NCBI GenBank assembly: GCA_005878665.1
Contig: VBLR01000124.1
Span: 1 to 19,827, forward strand
Direction: 5' to 3'
From: Methanobacteriota archaeon
GTDB lineage: Archaea > Thermoplasmatota > Thermoplasmata > RBG-16-68-12
DNA: 19,827 bases
Both the position numbers and the translations under genes were made by a program. Below are positions 6,030-13,166 of the stretch, one piece after another. Under the pieces are notes generated by a model. The model did not search any database. It was not told where the DNA came from and saw only the letters and a list, made by a program, of their open reading frames with translations. The stretch's first letter is position 1. Each line of letters begins with the position of its first letter.

Positions 6030-8696
6030 GTGGCGCGGGGGTACCGGCGGAAGCGCTTTTACTCCACGGCCAACCGAGTCCTCGCCCATCTCTCGGCGAC
6101 GGCATCTCACGAACCCGCGAGCTTGAGCGCCCTCACGCAAGAGGGGATCGCCGCCGCGACGCATTCCGGCCGCACGACCGCGACGAAGTGGCTCGCGCGC
6201 ATGGAGGCGGCCGGCCTCGTCGTCGGGGAGCGGGCGCACGTCCCGGGCCATCGGGTGCGGAAGACGGTCTACCGGCTCAGTCACGAAGGCTGGGTCCAGG
6301 CGATGAAGCTCCGGTCGCGCCTCCACTCGGACATCGTGGAGGTCCTCGCCCCCGGCCTCGATCCCACGCCGATGCGGGTCGCCGAGATCCCCGAGATCTT
6401 CCCGGCGTACGTCAACATGACGGCCGCGGTCTCTCTCGTGCGGCGCGGCCGGCTGGATTTCACGAAACTCCACGGCATCGGATCGGGGGCCGTCGCGCCC
6501 CTCCTCTGGGGCGACACGCTGCGGAGGCTCGGTCGCGTCTTCGGCCGCACGGAGGAATTCCTCGAGCTCGACGCGTGGGCCACCTCGCCTTCGTCACTCT
6601 TGATCGTCACCGGCATCGCAGGGATCGGGAAGAGCACCCTCGTCGCGAGCTGGCTCGTGCGGCAGCGTCCCCGGCCGTACATCTACTGGTTCGAGATCCA
6701 CGAGGGCACGACCCGGGCGATCCTGCTGGAGGACCTCGCGGCCTTCCTCAGCCGCCTCGGCCGTCGCGGCCTCAAGAATCTCCTGTCGGAGCACCGGGCG
6801 GCGGACCCGCCGGTGATTTCCCGCGTGCTCTCCCATGACCTGCGGGAGGTCCCGATTCTCCTCGTGCTGGACAACTATCACCGCGCGACGCCGGAGCTCG
6901 CGGGGTTCATCGCGGGCCCGCTGCTCGAACTCGTCCACGGTGCCTCCATGAAGGCCTTGCTCATCTCCCGCACAGGACCCGCAACCCTGATGCGGCGCAA
7001 AGTCGCGAAAGACTCGCGGGCCGAGGTGCTCCACGTTCGTGGGCTCGATTTGGAGGCGTCGCTCTCCCTCCTCCGCGCGAAAGGATTCGCGGGGGATGAC
7101 GTCGCACTCCAGCGAGCCGCGAGCTCCGCGCGCGGCCACCCCATCCTCCTGTCGTTCGCGGCGCAGACCGGTTCGAGCGCGAGCGGGGAAGTGACCCGCT
7201 ACTTGGAGCGCGAGATCTGGCGCACGCTGTCGAAGGACGAGCGGACGATCCTCGAGGCCTCGTCGTTGTTCCGCGGCCTCATCCCGGCCGACTCCCTCCA
7301 TTGTTTCTCCGACGAGTGGCAGGCCGCGGTCCACGGGCTGCAGGCAAAGAACCTCCTCGCGCCGACCATTTCCGGCGGCTTCGTCGTGCACGACACGATT
7401 CGCGAGTACATCCGGGAGCGTCTGCCGGAGGCGCGTCGGCGATCGTTCCATTCCTTGGCGGCGGTCTACTTCATGGACGGCACCGAGATGCAGGACCGCC
7501 TCGAAGGGATGTATCACCTGATCGAAGCCGGCGACATGAAGGCGTTCGGGGAATACCTGGCCGAAGCGAGTGGCGCGCTCTTGGACTCCGTGCCGGCCTC
7601 GGAACTCCTGACCGTGTTGCGAAAGATCGACCGCACGGTCCTCGACCCGATCTCGGCGTGCATCCTCCCGGAACTCATGGGCGACACCTTGCGGGCGCTC
7701 GGGGATCTCCAGCCCGCTCTCCTGGAATACCGGCACGCGGTCCAGCAGTCCGAGGCGAATCATCGGTCCGACCGAGTGCCGCGGCTCCTTCGGAAGATTG
7801 CTTCCATCGAGCGGTGCCGGAAGGAGAATGCGAAAGCCCTCGGGCACCTCGTCGAAGCGCAGGCTCGCTTGGAATCCCACCCGGACCCCGCGGAGCGCGG
7901 CGAGGTCCTACGGGAGCTCGCTCTCCTGGAGGGAGCCCAAGGGACCCTCGCGGAGGCGGTCGCCCACATGAACCAGGCGGTGGACCTCGCGACGGAGGTC
8001 TCCGAGCCCGGTGCCCTGGCCCGCAGTCTCACGGCGCTCGGGAGCATCGAGAGCATCCGCGGGAATTTTGAACGCGGGTTGGAGGTGAAGCTCGAAGCGC
8101 TTCGGATCGCCGAGCGGGGCGGCAACCTCACGGAGATCGCGCGGGCCTGCATCTCCGCCGGCATGTCCCTCCACGAACTCCGTCGGTATGAGGAGAGCCT
8201 GAAATATTACGACCGGGCGCTCCAGATTGGCCGGCTCGTCGGAAACATCCGGCTCCAAGGCTACGCGCTCATGGATCGAGCGGCCGCCATGATGGACATC
8301 GGACTGTACGAGGATGCCGGACCGGTGATCGAAGAGGCCAAGCGCCTCATCCAAGTGCTTGAGGAAAAAGACTCTCTTTTTATGATCGACATCTCGGATG
8401 GACAACGAGAGATGGGACTGGGCCGATGGACCCGCGCGACCCGTCTCTGGGACCGCGGGCTCCGCGGGCTCAAGGAATTGGGGAGCGTTTCCGACTATGC
8501 GCGCGCGCTCACATACGTCGGTCGGTTCTATCTCGAGAACGGCGAAGTCGAGCCCGGATTGCGAATTCTCGACGAGGCCCGAGGCATTGCCCAAACGGTC
8601 GGGATTGCCTCATTGCTCTCCGAGATTCAAACGCTGACGACTCAGGCCGAGGGGAAAGACCGCAGCCCCCCTCCGTCGCGGCTGGCGGACAACTAG
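6030..8696 (+). CDS. Winged-helix / STAND P-loop NTPase / TPR protein
   Basis: An 888-residue multidomain protein. Residues about 10-100 form a MarR/ArsR-like winged helix (ALTQEGIAAATHSGRTTATK, then LSHEGWVQAM). Residues about 165-400 form a STAND/NB-ARC-like NTPase, with Walker A GIAGIGKST (195-203) and Walker B ILLVLDN (Asp281). A winged-helix-like segment begins near LSKDERTILEASSLF, and the C-terminal part (about 555-870) is a run of TPR-type helical pairs such as RSLTALGSIESIRGNFERGL and YEESLKYYDRALQIGRLVG. STAND proteins switch between closed ADP and open ATP states when a ligand binds their repeats; MalT-like regulators and immune receptors work this way. With a DNA-binding rather than toxic N-terminus, a transcription regulator is most likely. 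GTG start at 6030 appears leaderless. Ligand and targets are unknown. Confidence 0.85.
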   Translation: MARGYRRKRFYSTANRVLAHLSATASHEPASLSALTQEGIAAATHSGRTTATKWLARMEAAGLVVGERAHVPGHRVRKTVYRLSHEGWVQAMKLRSRLHSDIVEVLAPGLDPTPMRVAEIPEIFPAYVNMTAAVSLVRRGRLDFTKLHGIGSGAVAPLLWGDTLRRLGRVFGRTEEFLELDAWATSPSSLLIVTGIAGIGKSTLVASWLVRQRPRPYIYWFEIHEGTTRAILLEDLAAFLSRLGRRGLKNLLSEHRAADPPVISRVLSHDLREVPILLVLDNYHRATPELAGFIAGPLLELVHGASMKALLISRTGPATLMRRKVAKDSRAEVLHVRGLDLEASLSLLRAKGFAGDDVALQRAASSARGHPILLSFAAQTGSSASGEVTRYLEREIWRTLSKDERTILEASSLFRGLIPADSLHCFSDEWQAAVHGLQAKNLLAPTISGGFVVHDTIREYIRERLPEARRRSFHSLAAVYFMDGTEMQDRLEGMYHLIEAGDMKAFGEYLAEASGALLDSVPASELLTVLRKIDRTVLDPISACILPELMGDTLRALGDLQPALLEYRHAVQQSEANHRSDRVPRLLRKIASIERCRKENAKALGHLVEAQARLESHPDPAERGEVLRELALLEGAQGTLAEAVAHMNQAVDLATEVSEPGALARSLTALGSIESIRGNFERGLEVKLEALRIAERGGNLTEIARACISAGMSLHELRRYEESLKYYDRALQIGRLVGNIRLQGYALMDRAAAMMDIGLYEDAGPVIEEAKRLIQVLEEKDSLFMIDISDGQREMGLGRWTRATRLWDRGLRGLKELGSVSDYARALTYVGRFYLENGEVEPGLRILDEARGIAQTVGIASLLSEIQTLTTQAEGKDRSPPPSRLADN

Positions 8697-8708
8697 CTCG
8701 GATCCTTG

Positions 8709-8742
8709 GGCGGCCCGTCCATTCGTTCACCTCTGGGCCGCC
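8709..8742 (+). terminator. Inverted repeat after the STAND gene
   Basis: GGCGGCCC (8709-8716) and GGGCCGCC (8735-8742) form an exact 8-bp stem with an 18-nt loop, starting 12 bases after the stop codon. There is no T run immediately behind it, so it may be a weak terminator or a 3-prime stabilising hairpin. Confidence 0.4.
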
Positions 8743-8757
8743 AGCGCGCTGTTATCT

Positions 8758-8768
8758 GATTTAAAAAT
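8758..8768 (+). promoter_or_regulatory. TATA-like box for the SIS-domain gene
   Basis: GATTTAAAAAT is a clear A/T-rich core in GC-rich sequence. A start site is expected near 8790, which places the ATG at 8767 inside the promoter and argues for a downstream start. Confidence 0.5.
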
Positions 8769-8844
8769 GACGCGACTTGTTCCGTTTTCACCCTTGCGGC
8801 GCGCCTTTCCGACGAAGTTAAAGCGGCGGCCGCGATGCGCGGAC

Positions 8845-9900
8845 ATGGTCGCTTTTCCCGACCCGCGGCGCCGTCACCCGTTCCACATGCACGACATGAT
8901 TCTCGGCCAGCCCGCGTTCATCGCGGAGGCCTTGCGAAGGACGTCCGCCACCGATCTGAGTTCGTTCGTTGGGAGACCGCGCCGGTTCGTTTTGACCGGG
9001 TGCGGGACGTCCTTCCACGCGGCGACGTACGGTGCTCGAGTGTTCCAGGAGGTAATGCCGTCCGTCCCGGTGCTTGCGATTCACGCGTACGATCTCGCGT
9101 ACGGCTCATCGGTGTCCGCAAATGCGACGGTCCTCGGCGTGAGCCACAGCGGCTCCACGCCGACCACGAACCGGGCCCTTCGCCGCGCTCGTCGACGGGG
9201 TTGCCGCAGCCTCGCAATGTGCGGACTCCCCAACTCGCCCATGGAACGCGTGGCGGATCACACTCTGGTGATCGGCTCGACCCACGACCGATCGTGGGCG
9301 AACACGATGAGCTACACGACCCAACTCGCCGCCCTGGCAGGGCTGGCATCGCGTTCGAAATCCCACGTCGGGCCCTCGATGGAACCCGCGCTGCGAGGGA
9401 TTGCTCGGTCTCTCGAGAACACCTTGGCCTGCGAATCACGCGTGCGGCGACTGGCGACTCAGATCGCGCGCCGAGCGCGCATCACGTTCCTCGGAAGCGA
9501 CCTCGACGAGATCACCGCGCTAGAGGCCGCCCTCAAGATCCGCGAGACGTGCAGCCTGCCCGCGAGCGGCTACCACCCGGAGCAGTTCCTCCACGGCCCC
9601 TATCTCTCGATCGACGATCGAGAGTCGATCGTCATGTTGCGATCTCGAGACGATGGTCCGCGCAGCGCTGCGATCTCACGCGCGCTCAAGGCCTCGGGGG
9701 CGTCCGTGGCCACGATCGGGGAATCGGCGCGCGCCCAAATCCGGTTGCCGGCGGTGCCCCGGATCCTTCGACCGATCCTGTCCATCGTCCCGATGCAGTT
9801 CCTCGCGTACTACGCGGCCCTCGCACGGCGCGCGAACCCGGACATCATGCGGACGGATATTCCCCGACTTCGTGCGGGGGTGGAGGCGCTCTTTCACTGA
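8845..9900 (+). CDS. Double-SIS sugar-phosphate protein, GlmS isomerase-domain-like
   Basis: A 351-residue protein with two SIS domains and no glutaminase domain. The opening HPFHMHDMILGQP matches the start of the GlmS isomerase region. TGCGTSFHAA (51-60) and SHSGSTPTT (100-108) form the first sugar-phosphate site, and AALKIRE with GYHPEQFLHGP aligns with the GlmS catalytic segment (Lys231, Glu234, His250). Thermococcus GlmD, a glucosamine-6-phosphate deaminase, has this same architecture, so a deaminase or isomerase of amino-sugar phosphates is likely. The lysine near the GlmS C-terminus is missing: no Lys follows residue 282. ATG 8845 is chosen because the TATA-like box at 8758-8768 excludes ATG 8767; TTG 8794 is an alternative leaderless start. 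A small HTH gene converges on its 3-prime end. Confidence 0.82.
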   Translation: MVAFPDPRRRHPFHMHDMILGQPAFIAEALRRTSATDLSSFVGRPRRFVLTGCGTSFHAATYGARVFQEVMPSVPVLAIHAYDLAYGSSVSANATVLGVSHSGSTPTTNRALRRARRRGCRSLAMCGLPNSPMERVADHTLVIGSTHDRSWANTMSYTTQLAALAGLASRSKSHVGPSMEPALRGIARSLENTLACESRVRRLATQIARRARITFLGSDLDEITALEAALKIRETCSLPASGYHPEQFLHGPYLSIDDRESIVMLRSRDDGPRSAAISRALKASGASVATIGESARAQIRLPAVPRILRPILSIVPMQFLAYYAALARRANPDIMRTDIPRLRAGVEALFH

Positions 9901-10306
9901 CGCCGACGTCGGGTGGCACGCCGACGACGGTCTTCGCCTCGGTCCCGTTTCGTAGGAGCAGCTGTAGGTGCATCTTCCCGTTTCCGTACATGATCTGGAA
10001 CCGATCCACCTCCGACTTGTAGAGGCGCGCGGGCCTTCGCCGACCCTCGGTGACGAAGCCGGCTTCGGAGATCAGGGCGAGGGAGACGAGGCGCCGGATG
10101 CGGCGGTAGCAGGCGGCGATGGGCACGCGGTATCGGGTCGCGATCTCTTGCGCGGTGAGGCTCTCTTGATGCAGCGCGATGAGAATCCGGAGCGCGTGGT
10201 CGTCGAGAAGGGATTGCCCGTCCGAGTCGTACAACAGGAGGTCCTCGGCGAGGAGTCGGGGCCGAGGCGCTGGAGAACCTCCGTTTGGCGGTCCCACCGA
10301 TGCCAC
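9845..10306 (-). CDS. Small winged-helix (ArsR-like) DNA-binding regulator
   Basis: A 153-residue protein with a winged helix at about residues 33-95: LLDDHALRILIALHQESLTA followed by QEIATRYRVPIAACYRRIRR as the helix-turn-helix and a basic wing (TEGRRRPARLYKSE). The remaining C-terminal part may mediate dimer contacts; it ends in a Pro-rich tail (ERAPPPPHEV). The start is a GTG at 10306-10304, about 27 nt from a TATA-like box, so probably leaderless. The 3-prime end overlaps the SIS gene by 56 bp in convergent orientation, so the last 18 or so residues are encoded opposite the SIS C-terminus. Target genes are unknown; the neighbour sugar-phosphate gene is a candidate. Confidence 0.78.
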   Translation of the reverse strand: MASVGPPNGGSPAPRPRLLAEDLLLYDSDGQSLLDDHALRILIALHQESLTAQEIATRYRVPIAACYRRIRRLVSLALISEAGFVTEGRRRPARLYKSEVDRFQIMYGNGKMHLQLLLRNGTEAKTVVGVPPDVGVSERAPPPPHEVGEYPSA

Positions 10307-10328
10307 GCGGCCGATTCGCGCTCGCCTC

Positions 10329-10339
10329 TCTAAAAGCCC
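10329..10339 (-). promoter_or_regulatory. TATA-like box for the small HTH gene
   Basis: On the minus strand the sequence reads GGGCTTTTAGAG around this position, centred about 27 nt upstream of the GTG start. It lies in the 87-bp gap up to the CoxG-like gene; the rest of that gap shows nothing recognisable. Confidence 0.4.
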
Positions 10340-10393
10340 TAGCCTCCGGTTATCACGGTTGAGCGAGAGGTAGGCACGAACCGCGCGGCGGCG

Positions 10394-10822
10394 TCAGCCT
10401 TCGAGGGACTTCTTGACGTTCGTCGCGAACTCTTCGGTCTGAGCTTTGAGCCGGGTCTTCATGAAGTTGTCCATGATTCGCGCGAGCGGTCCCTTCGCTT
10501 GGACGGTCATCGTGTACGTGACCTTCGTCGATTTCCCCTCGGGCGCGAGGTCGATCGTCCCCGTGATGTCCATGTTCTCGGCCTGACCGCGGAACTTCCC
10601 GTGGTTCATCGGGACCTGCTCGAGCGTCTCGGTCAGGACGACGACGTCTTGCGACAGCGGGCCGATCTTCACTTTCAGATTCCAGCGGGCCCGGGTCTCG
10701 TCCAGGATTTCGACGGATTGCACGCCCGGGACGCAGCCTCCGACTTTCCGCATGTCGCTGACGAACGCCCAGACCCTCTCGATCGGCGCGTGGACCTCGA
10801 ACGTCGCGGTGCCTTCGGGCAT
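10394..10822 (-). CDS. CoxG-like SRPBCC-fold protein
   Basis: A 142-residue START-like/SRPBCC protein resembling carbon monoxide dehydrogenase subunit G. The N-terminal HAPIERVWAFVSDMRKVGGC (11-30) followed by VPGVQSVEIL is the family hallmark, and the C-terminal amphipathic helix (GPLARIMDNFMKTRLKAQTE) closes the hydrophobic pocket. CoxG itself helps recruit CO dehydrogenase to the membrane, but most relatives have no CO dehydrogenase partner and none is present here, so the CO name should not be used functionally. The role is probably binding of a lipid or other hydrophobic ligand. The ATG at 10822 lies about 28 nt from a TATA-like box and is likely leaderless. Confidence 0.83.
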   Translation of the reverse strand: MPEGTATFEVHAPIERVWAFVSDMRKVGGCVPGVQSVEILDETRARWNLKVKIGPLSQDVVVLTETLEQVPMNHGKFRGQAENMDITGTIDLAPEGKSTKVTYTMTVQAKGPLARIMDNFMKTRLKAQTEEFATNVKKSLEG

Positions 10823-10844
10823 TCCGGTCCCGCAACGCGACCGT

Positions 10845-10859
10845 TGTAAAATACTTTGC
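10845..10859 (-). promoter_or_regulatory. TATA-like box for the CoxG-like gene
   Basis: Minus strand reads GCAAAGTATTTTACA here, centred roughly 28 nt before the ATG at 10822, consistent with a leaderless transcript. Confidence 0.45.
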
Positions 10860-10938
10860 AGCGCCCCGGGAACGGGCTCGGCGCTGTTCGGTTTGCGGCC
10901 GTTGTCCTGCTTCAGGTTTCGTTCAATAAGAGAAAGGG

Positions 10939-10967
10939 GCCGAGGTCCTCCCCCATTTTGCCTCGGC
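10939..10967 (-). terminator. Hairpin and T-rich tail after the small basic protein gene
   Basis: GCCGAGG (10939-10945) pairs exactly with CCTCGGC (10961-10967). On the minus strand the stem is followed by CCCCTTTCTCTTATTG, a pyrimidine-rich tail, about 25 nt after the stop of the gene at 10991-11179. This fits a transcription end. The gap 10823-10990 otherwise holds only the CoxG promoter. Confidence 0.45.
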
Positions 10968-10990
10968 GGGTGGGGTTCGCGAGATTGGAC

Positions 10991-11179
10991 TCAGCCTTTC
11001 CGCAAGAACGGAAGGCCCGTGCGCTTGTTCACGCCGACCTTCCGATTCTTCGGCATTTCGTCCATCGGTTTGCCGCTTTTCGGTTTCCGCTTGCTGAAGA
11101 AGTAGATCGTTACTTTCGGTCCCTTCTTCAGTTTCACGTCTCGCGAGTACAGCGTCCATCCCTGGTACGTGTACGGCAT
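10991..11179 (-). CDS. Small basic protein of unknown function
   Basis: A 62-residue, Lys/Arg-rich protein (about one third basic) beginning MPYTYQGWTLYSRDVKLKKG, with YFFSKRKPKSGKP in the middle and ending VGVNKRTGLPFLRKG. The YFFSK and KRTGLPFL segments look conserved-type and I associate them with short unnamed archaeal and bacterial proteins, from memory only. The lack of long hydrophobic stretches and the high charge suggest a cytoplasmic, perhaps nucleic-acid-binding, small beta-rich protein; this is inference. A strong TATA-like box lies about 33 nt upstream of the ATG and a terminator-like hairpin follows, so it is probably a single-gene transcript. Confidence 0.75.
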   Translation of the reverse strand: MPYTYQGWTLYSRDVKLKKGPKVTIYFFSKRKPKSGKPMDEMPKNRKVGVNKRTGLPFLRKG

Positions 11180-11205
11180 GTTTGACCTCGGGCCTCCATG
11201 GAGCT

Positions 11206-11218
11206 AGGGTATAAAAAA
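11206..11218 (-). promoter_or_regulatory. Strong TATA-like box for the small basic protein gene
   Basis: Minus strand reads GCTTTTTTATACCC, one of the best archaeal TATA matches in the window, about 33 nt before the ATG at 11179. On the plus strand it reads GTATAAAAAAGC and could also act rightward, though no gene start lies at the matching distance. Confidence 0.55.
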
Positions 11219-11260
11219 GCGTTTCCTCCGGAGATGCGTCAGACGGAACGACCGCGATAG

Positions 11261-11283
11261 CTATTTTATGGTCTTAATATAGC
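11261..11283 (+). promoter_or_regulatory. Double TATA-like region upstream of the short SD-led gene
   Basis: Two A/T-rich cores lie in tandem: CTATTTTATGG (11261-11271) and CTTAATATAGC (11273-11283). The second predicts a start site near 11305 and hence a leader of about 140 nt before the ATG at 11446. The first is about 30 nt before an in-frame ATG at 11296. The 11180-11445 gap therefore holds promoters and a long leader; the leader can fold AGCGCA (11280-11285) against TGCGCT (11334-11339), but in GC-rich DNA this may be chance. Confidence 0.45.
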
Positions 11284-11432
11284 GCACCCGCGGCCTATGG
11301 AGGCGCCGCAGCCGGGAAGCGGGACACGGCCTCCTGCGCTCACAACGCGGGGCGGAAGCAACGCGCGCAACGGTCACGAGAATCACTTGCGAGAACGGGT
11401 CCGAAAGACCTTCCAAATCCCCCAGGAACGGC

Positions 11433-11440
11433 GAGGAGGT
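11433..11440 (+). promoter_or_regulatory. Strong Shine-Dalgarno for the short gene
   Basis: GAGGAGGT is fully complementary to the usual archaeal 16S 3-prime end (ACCTCCTC) and sits five bases before the ATG at 11446. Most genes here look leaderless, so this site is decisive for choosing the start. Confidence 0.7.
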
Positions 11441-11445
11441 CATCC

Positions 11446-11592
11446 ATGAAAGCGAAACTCCACGCTCTTGAGTGCGATGAGGAAGACCTCATCGAGCTCC
11501 CAGACTCCTGGATCCCGGTGCGCCTCGAACACAACGGGTACGCCACCCCGAAGCGCAAGGCGTATACGTTGTATTACCTCGTGCGCGCATGA
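11446..11592 (+). CDS. Short acidic/aromatic protein of unknown function, 48 residues
   Basis: Reading ATG AAA GCG AAA from 11446 gives a 48-residue product that starts MKAKLHALECDEEDLIELPD, continues SWIPVRLEHNGYATPKRKAY and ends TLYYLVRA. It has an acidic N-terminal half, one Cys, no membrane segment, and a beta-strand-like Tyr-rich end. The start is set by the GAGGAGGT five bases upstream. The frame stays open back to 11278, so an ATG at 11296 would give 98 residues, but the extra 50 are Pro/Gly/Arg-rich and look non-coding. The FAD oxidoreductase begins 42 nt downstream and may be co-transcribed. I do not recognise the family; the codon usage and ideal SD argue that it is real. Confidence 0.6.
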   Translation: MKAKLHALECDEEDLIELPDSWIPVRLEHNGYATPKRKAYTLYYLVRA

Positions 11593-11634
11593 TGTGCCGC
11601 GCGGGTTGAATAGGGCCGCCGCGTTGCCGTCCGC

Positions 11635-13044
11635 GTGGGCGCGAGATTCTCGGAGCTCGCGGAGCGTCTCGGCGCGGACCAGATTGCGACCGAGTCGGCG
11701 ATCCCACCCCGATACCGGCTCGATGCGTTCCGCGCCCATCGTGGCTCCCGCCTCCCGGAAGGAGGGGTGACTCCCGCCGCGGTCGTCTGGCCCCGCTCCA
11801 CGGAGGACGTCTCGGTCGTCGTCCACTTTGCCGCGGATGCTGGCCTCTCGATCGTCCCGTGGGGCGGCGGCACCGGTCTCATGGGAGGGGCCCGACCCAC
11901 GACCGATTCGATCGTCCTCGACATGCGTCGGATGCGACGGGTCCTCTCGATCGACCGCGCGTCGAACCGAGCGACCGCGCAGGCCGGCATCGTCCTGGAG
12001 GCGCTGGATCGTCGTCTCCGGAAGGCGCGCCTCACCCTCGGCCACGATCCGTGGTCTCGGCCGCGCGCGACCCTGGGTGGTGCGATCGGCACGAACGGGA
12101 TTGGGTACGCGGGTTACCTGCGAGGGACGATGGGAGATCAGGTCCTCGGCCTCGAGTCGGTCCTCGCGGACGGGACGATCCTCCGCACCCGTCCCGCGGT
12201 GCGATCCACGACCGGCCTCGACCTGAGACGGCTCTTCATCGGCACGGAAGGCACCCTCGGCATCGTGACCGCGGCGACCTTGCGCGTGTTCCCGATCCCG
12301 GAACGGGAGGAGATTCACGCGTTCTCGATTCGTGATTTTCCCACGGGTCTCGCTTGCCTGGTTCGGATGTACGACGACGGGCTCGCTCCGGCGGTGATGG
12401 ATTTCGAGGAATCGTTCCCGGCGCCGTCACTCCCGTGGCGATCCGATGACGGACCGCCCGCCCTCTATCTCGGGTTCGCGGGATCTCGCGAACTCGTCGG
12501 AGCGTGCTGGCGGGTCGCGCATCGTCGTCTTCGAGCTGCCGCCGCCCGATCCCTCCCGGACGGCGACGCCCGGGATTATTGGCGGACCCGACACGACATC
12601 ATCTACGCCCACGACGAAGTCTCGCCCGGCGTGACGCGCGCCGACATGTTCCTGAAGGACGTCATTTTCGACTACATCCACGTCGCCCTGCCGCGGTCCA
12701 GGATCCTCGCGTACCGCCGATCAAGCCTCGCGATTCTCCGACGACACGGCGTCCGGCCAATCGGCTTCGGCGTCTGGACGCAACCGGAGCTCGTCTCCCT
12801 CGAGGTCTTGCGGTCCGTGGGTGCGGACCGCGCGGCGGCGCGAACGGCCGTCGCATCCGCCGTTGACGAAATCATCCGCCGCGCCCTGTCGCTCGGAGGC
12901 TCCATGGAATACGTGCACGGCGTCGGCGTGAAGCTCGCTCACCTGATGGCGGATGAACTCGGGACCGGCCTCGCGGTCGCACGCCGCGTGAAGGCCGCGC
13001 TCGATCCCGGAGGCATCCTGAACTCCGGGAAGCTCGGCTTTTGA
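11635..13044 (+). CDS. FAD-linked oxidoreductase, GlcD/AGPS (VAO) type
   Basis: A 469-residue flavoprotein of the FAD_binding_4 plus FAD-oxidase-C type. FAD-binding signatures are PWGGGTGLMGGA (75-86), GGAIGTNGIGYAGYLRGTMGD (148-168, approximate) and GTEGTLGIVTAATLRV (203-218). The C-terminal cap ends in GGSMEYVHGVGV (421-432) and LDPGGILNSGKLGF (456-469), the usual close of GlcD, D-lactate dehydrogenase and alkylglycerone-phosphate synthase relatives. It probably oxidises a 2-hydroxy acid in the cytoplasm or at the membrane face. AGPS-like chemistry is the alternative, but archaeal ether lipids do not need it. No GlcE/GlcF partners or Fe-S domain are in view. The GTG at 11635 has only a weak TATA-like GTTGAATAGG about 26 nt upstream. 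Confidence 0.85.
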   Translation: MGARFSELAERLGADQIATESAIPPRYRLDAFRAHRGSRLPEGGVTPAAVVWPRSTEDVSVVVHFAADAGLSIVPWGGGTGLMGGARPTTDSIVLDMRRMRRVLSIDRASNRATAQAGIVLEALDRRLRKARLTLGHDPWSRPRATLGGAIGTNGIGYAGYLRGTMGDQVLGLESVLADGTILRTRPAVRSTTGLDLRRLFIGTEGTLGIVTAATLRVFPIPEREEIHAFSIRDFPTGLACLVRMYDDGLAPAVMDFEESFPAPSLPWRSDDGPPALYLGFAGSRELVGACWRVAHRRLRAAAARSLPDGDARDYWRTRHDIIYAHDEVSPGVTRADMFLKDVIFDYIHVALPRSRILAYRRSSLAILRRHGVRPIGFGVWTQPELVSLEVLRSVGADRAAARTAVASAVDEIIRRALSLGGSMEYVHGVGVKLAHLMADELGTGLAVARRVKAALDPGGILNSGKLGF

Positions 13045-13118
13045 GACCTCAATCGAGCGTATGATTCCTCCGGGGAGGGTCTATCTTGCGAAACCTATAT
13101 TAATGGCTCATTCAGCGT

Positions 13119-13131
13119 AATATATATAAAT
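13119..13131 (+). promoter_or_regulatory. Very strong TATA box for the tandem membrane-protein genes
   Basis: AATATATATAAAT is the longest A/T run in the window and sits about 42 nt before the ATG at 13167, predicting a leader of roughly 15 nt. A second A/T patch (CTATATTAAT, 13095-13104) lies just upstream. Such a strong box suggests high expression of the downstream pair. Confidence 0.65.
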
Positions 13132-13166
13132 CTGAACATAACTGCTCCTCCCAAGGTAGGGATTGG

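Noticed and set aside
8767..8844. ATG at 8767 as start of the SIS gene
   Set aside because: It overlaps the TATA-like box and encodes a basic stretch unlike the family start.
11396..11410. A T-arm-like hairpin (GGTCCGAAAGACC) suggesting a tRNA
   Set aside because: The loop has the wrong length and sequence for a T arm and no acceptor, D or anticodon arms can be placed around it.
11296..11445. 50-codon N-terminal extension of the short gene
   Set aside because: The residues are Pro/Gly/Arg-rich and featureless, and a perfect SD precedes the internal ATG; kept only as an alternative.
11440..12318. A 305-codon-class minus-strand frame opposite the FAD oxidoreductase
   Set aside because: The plus strand carries clear FAD-binding signatures over the same bases; the antisense frame has none.
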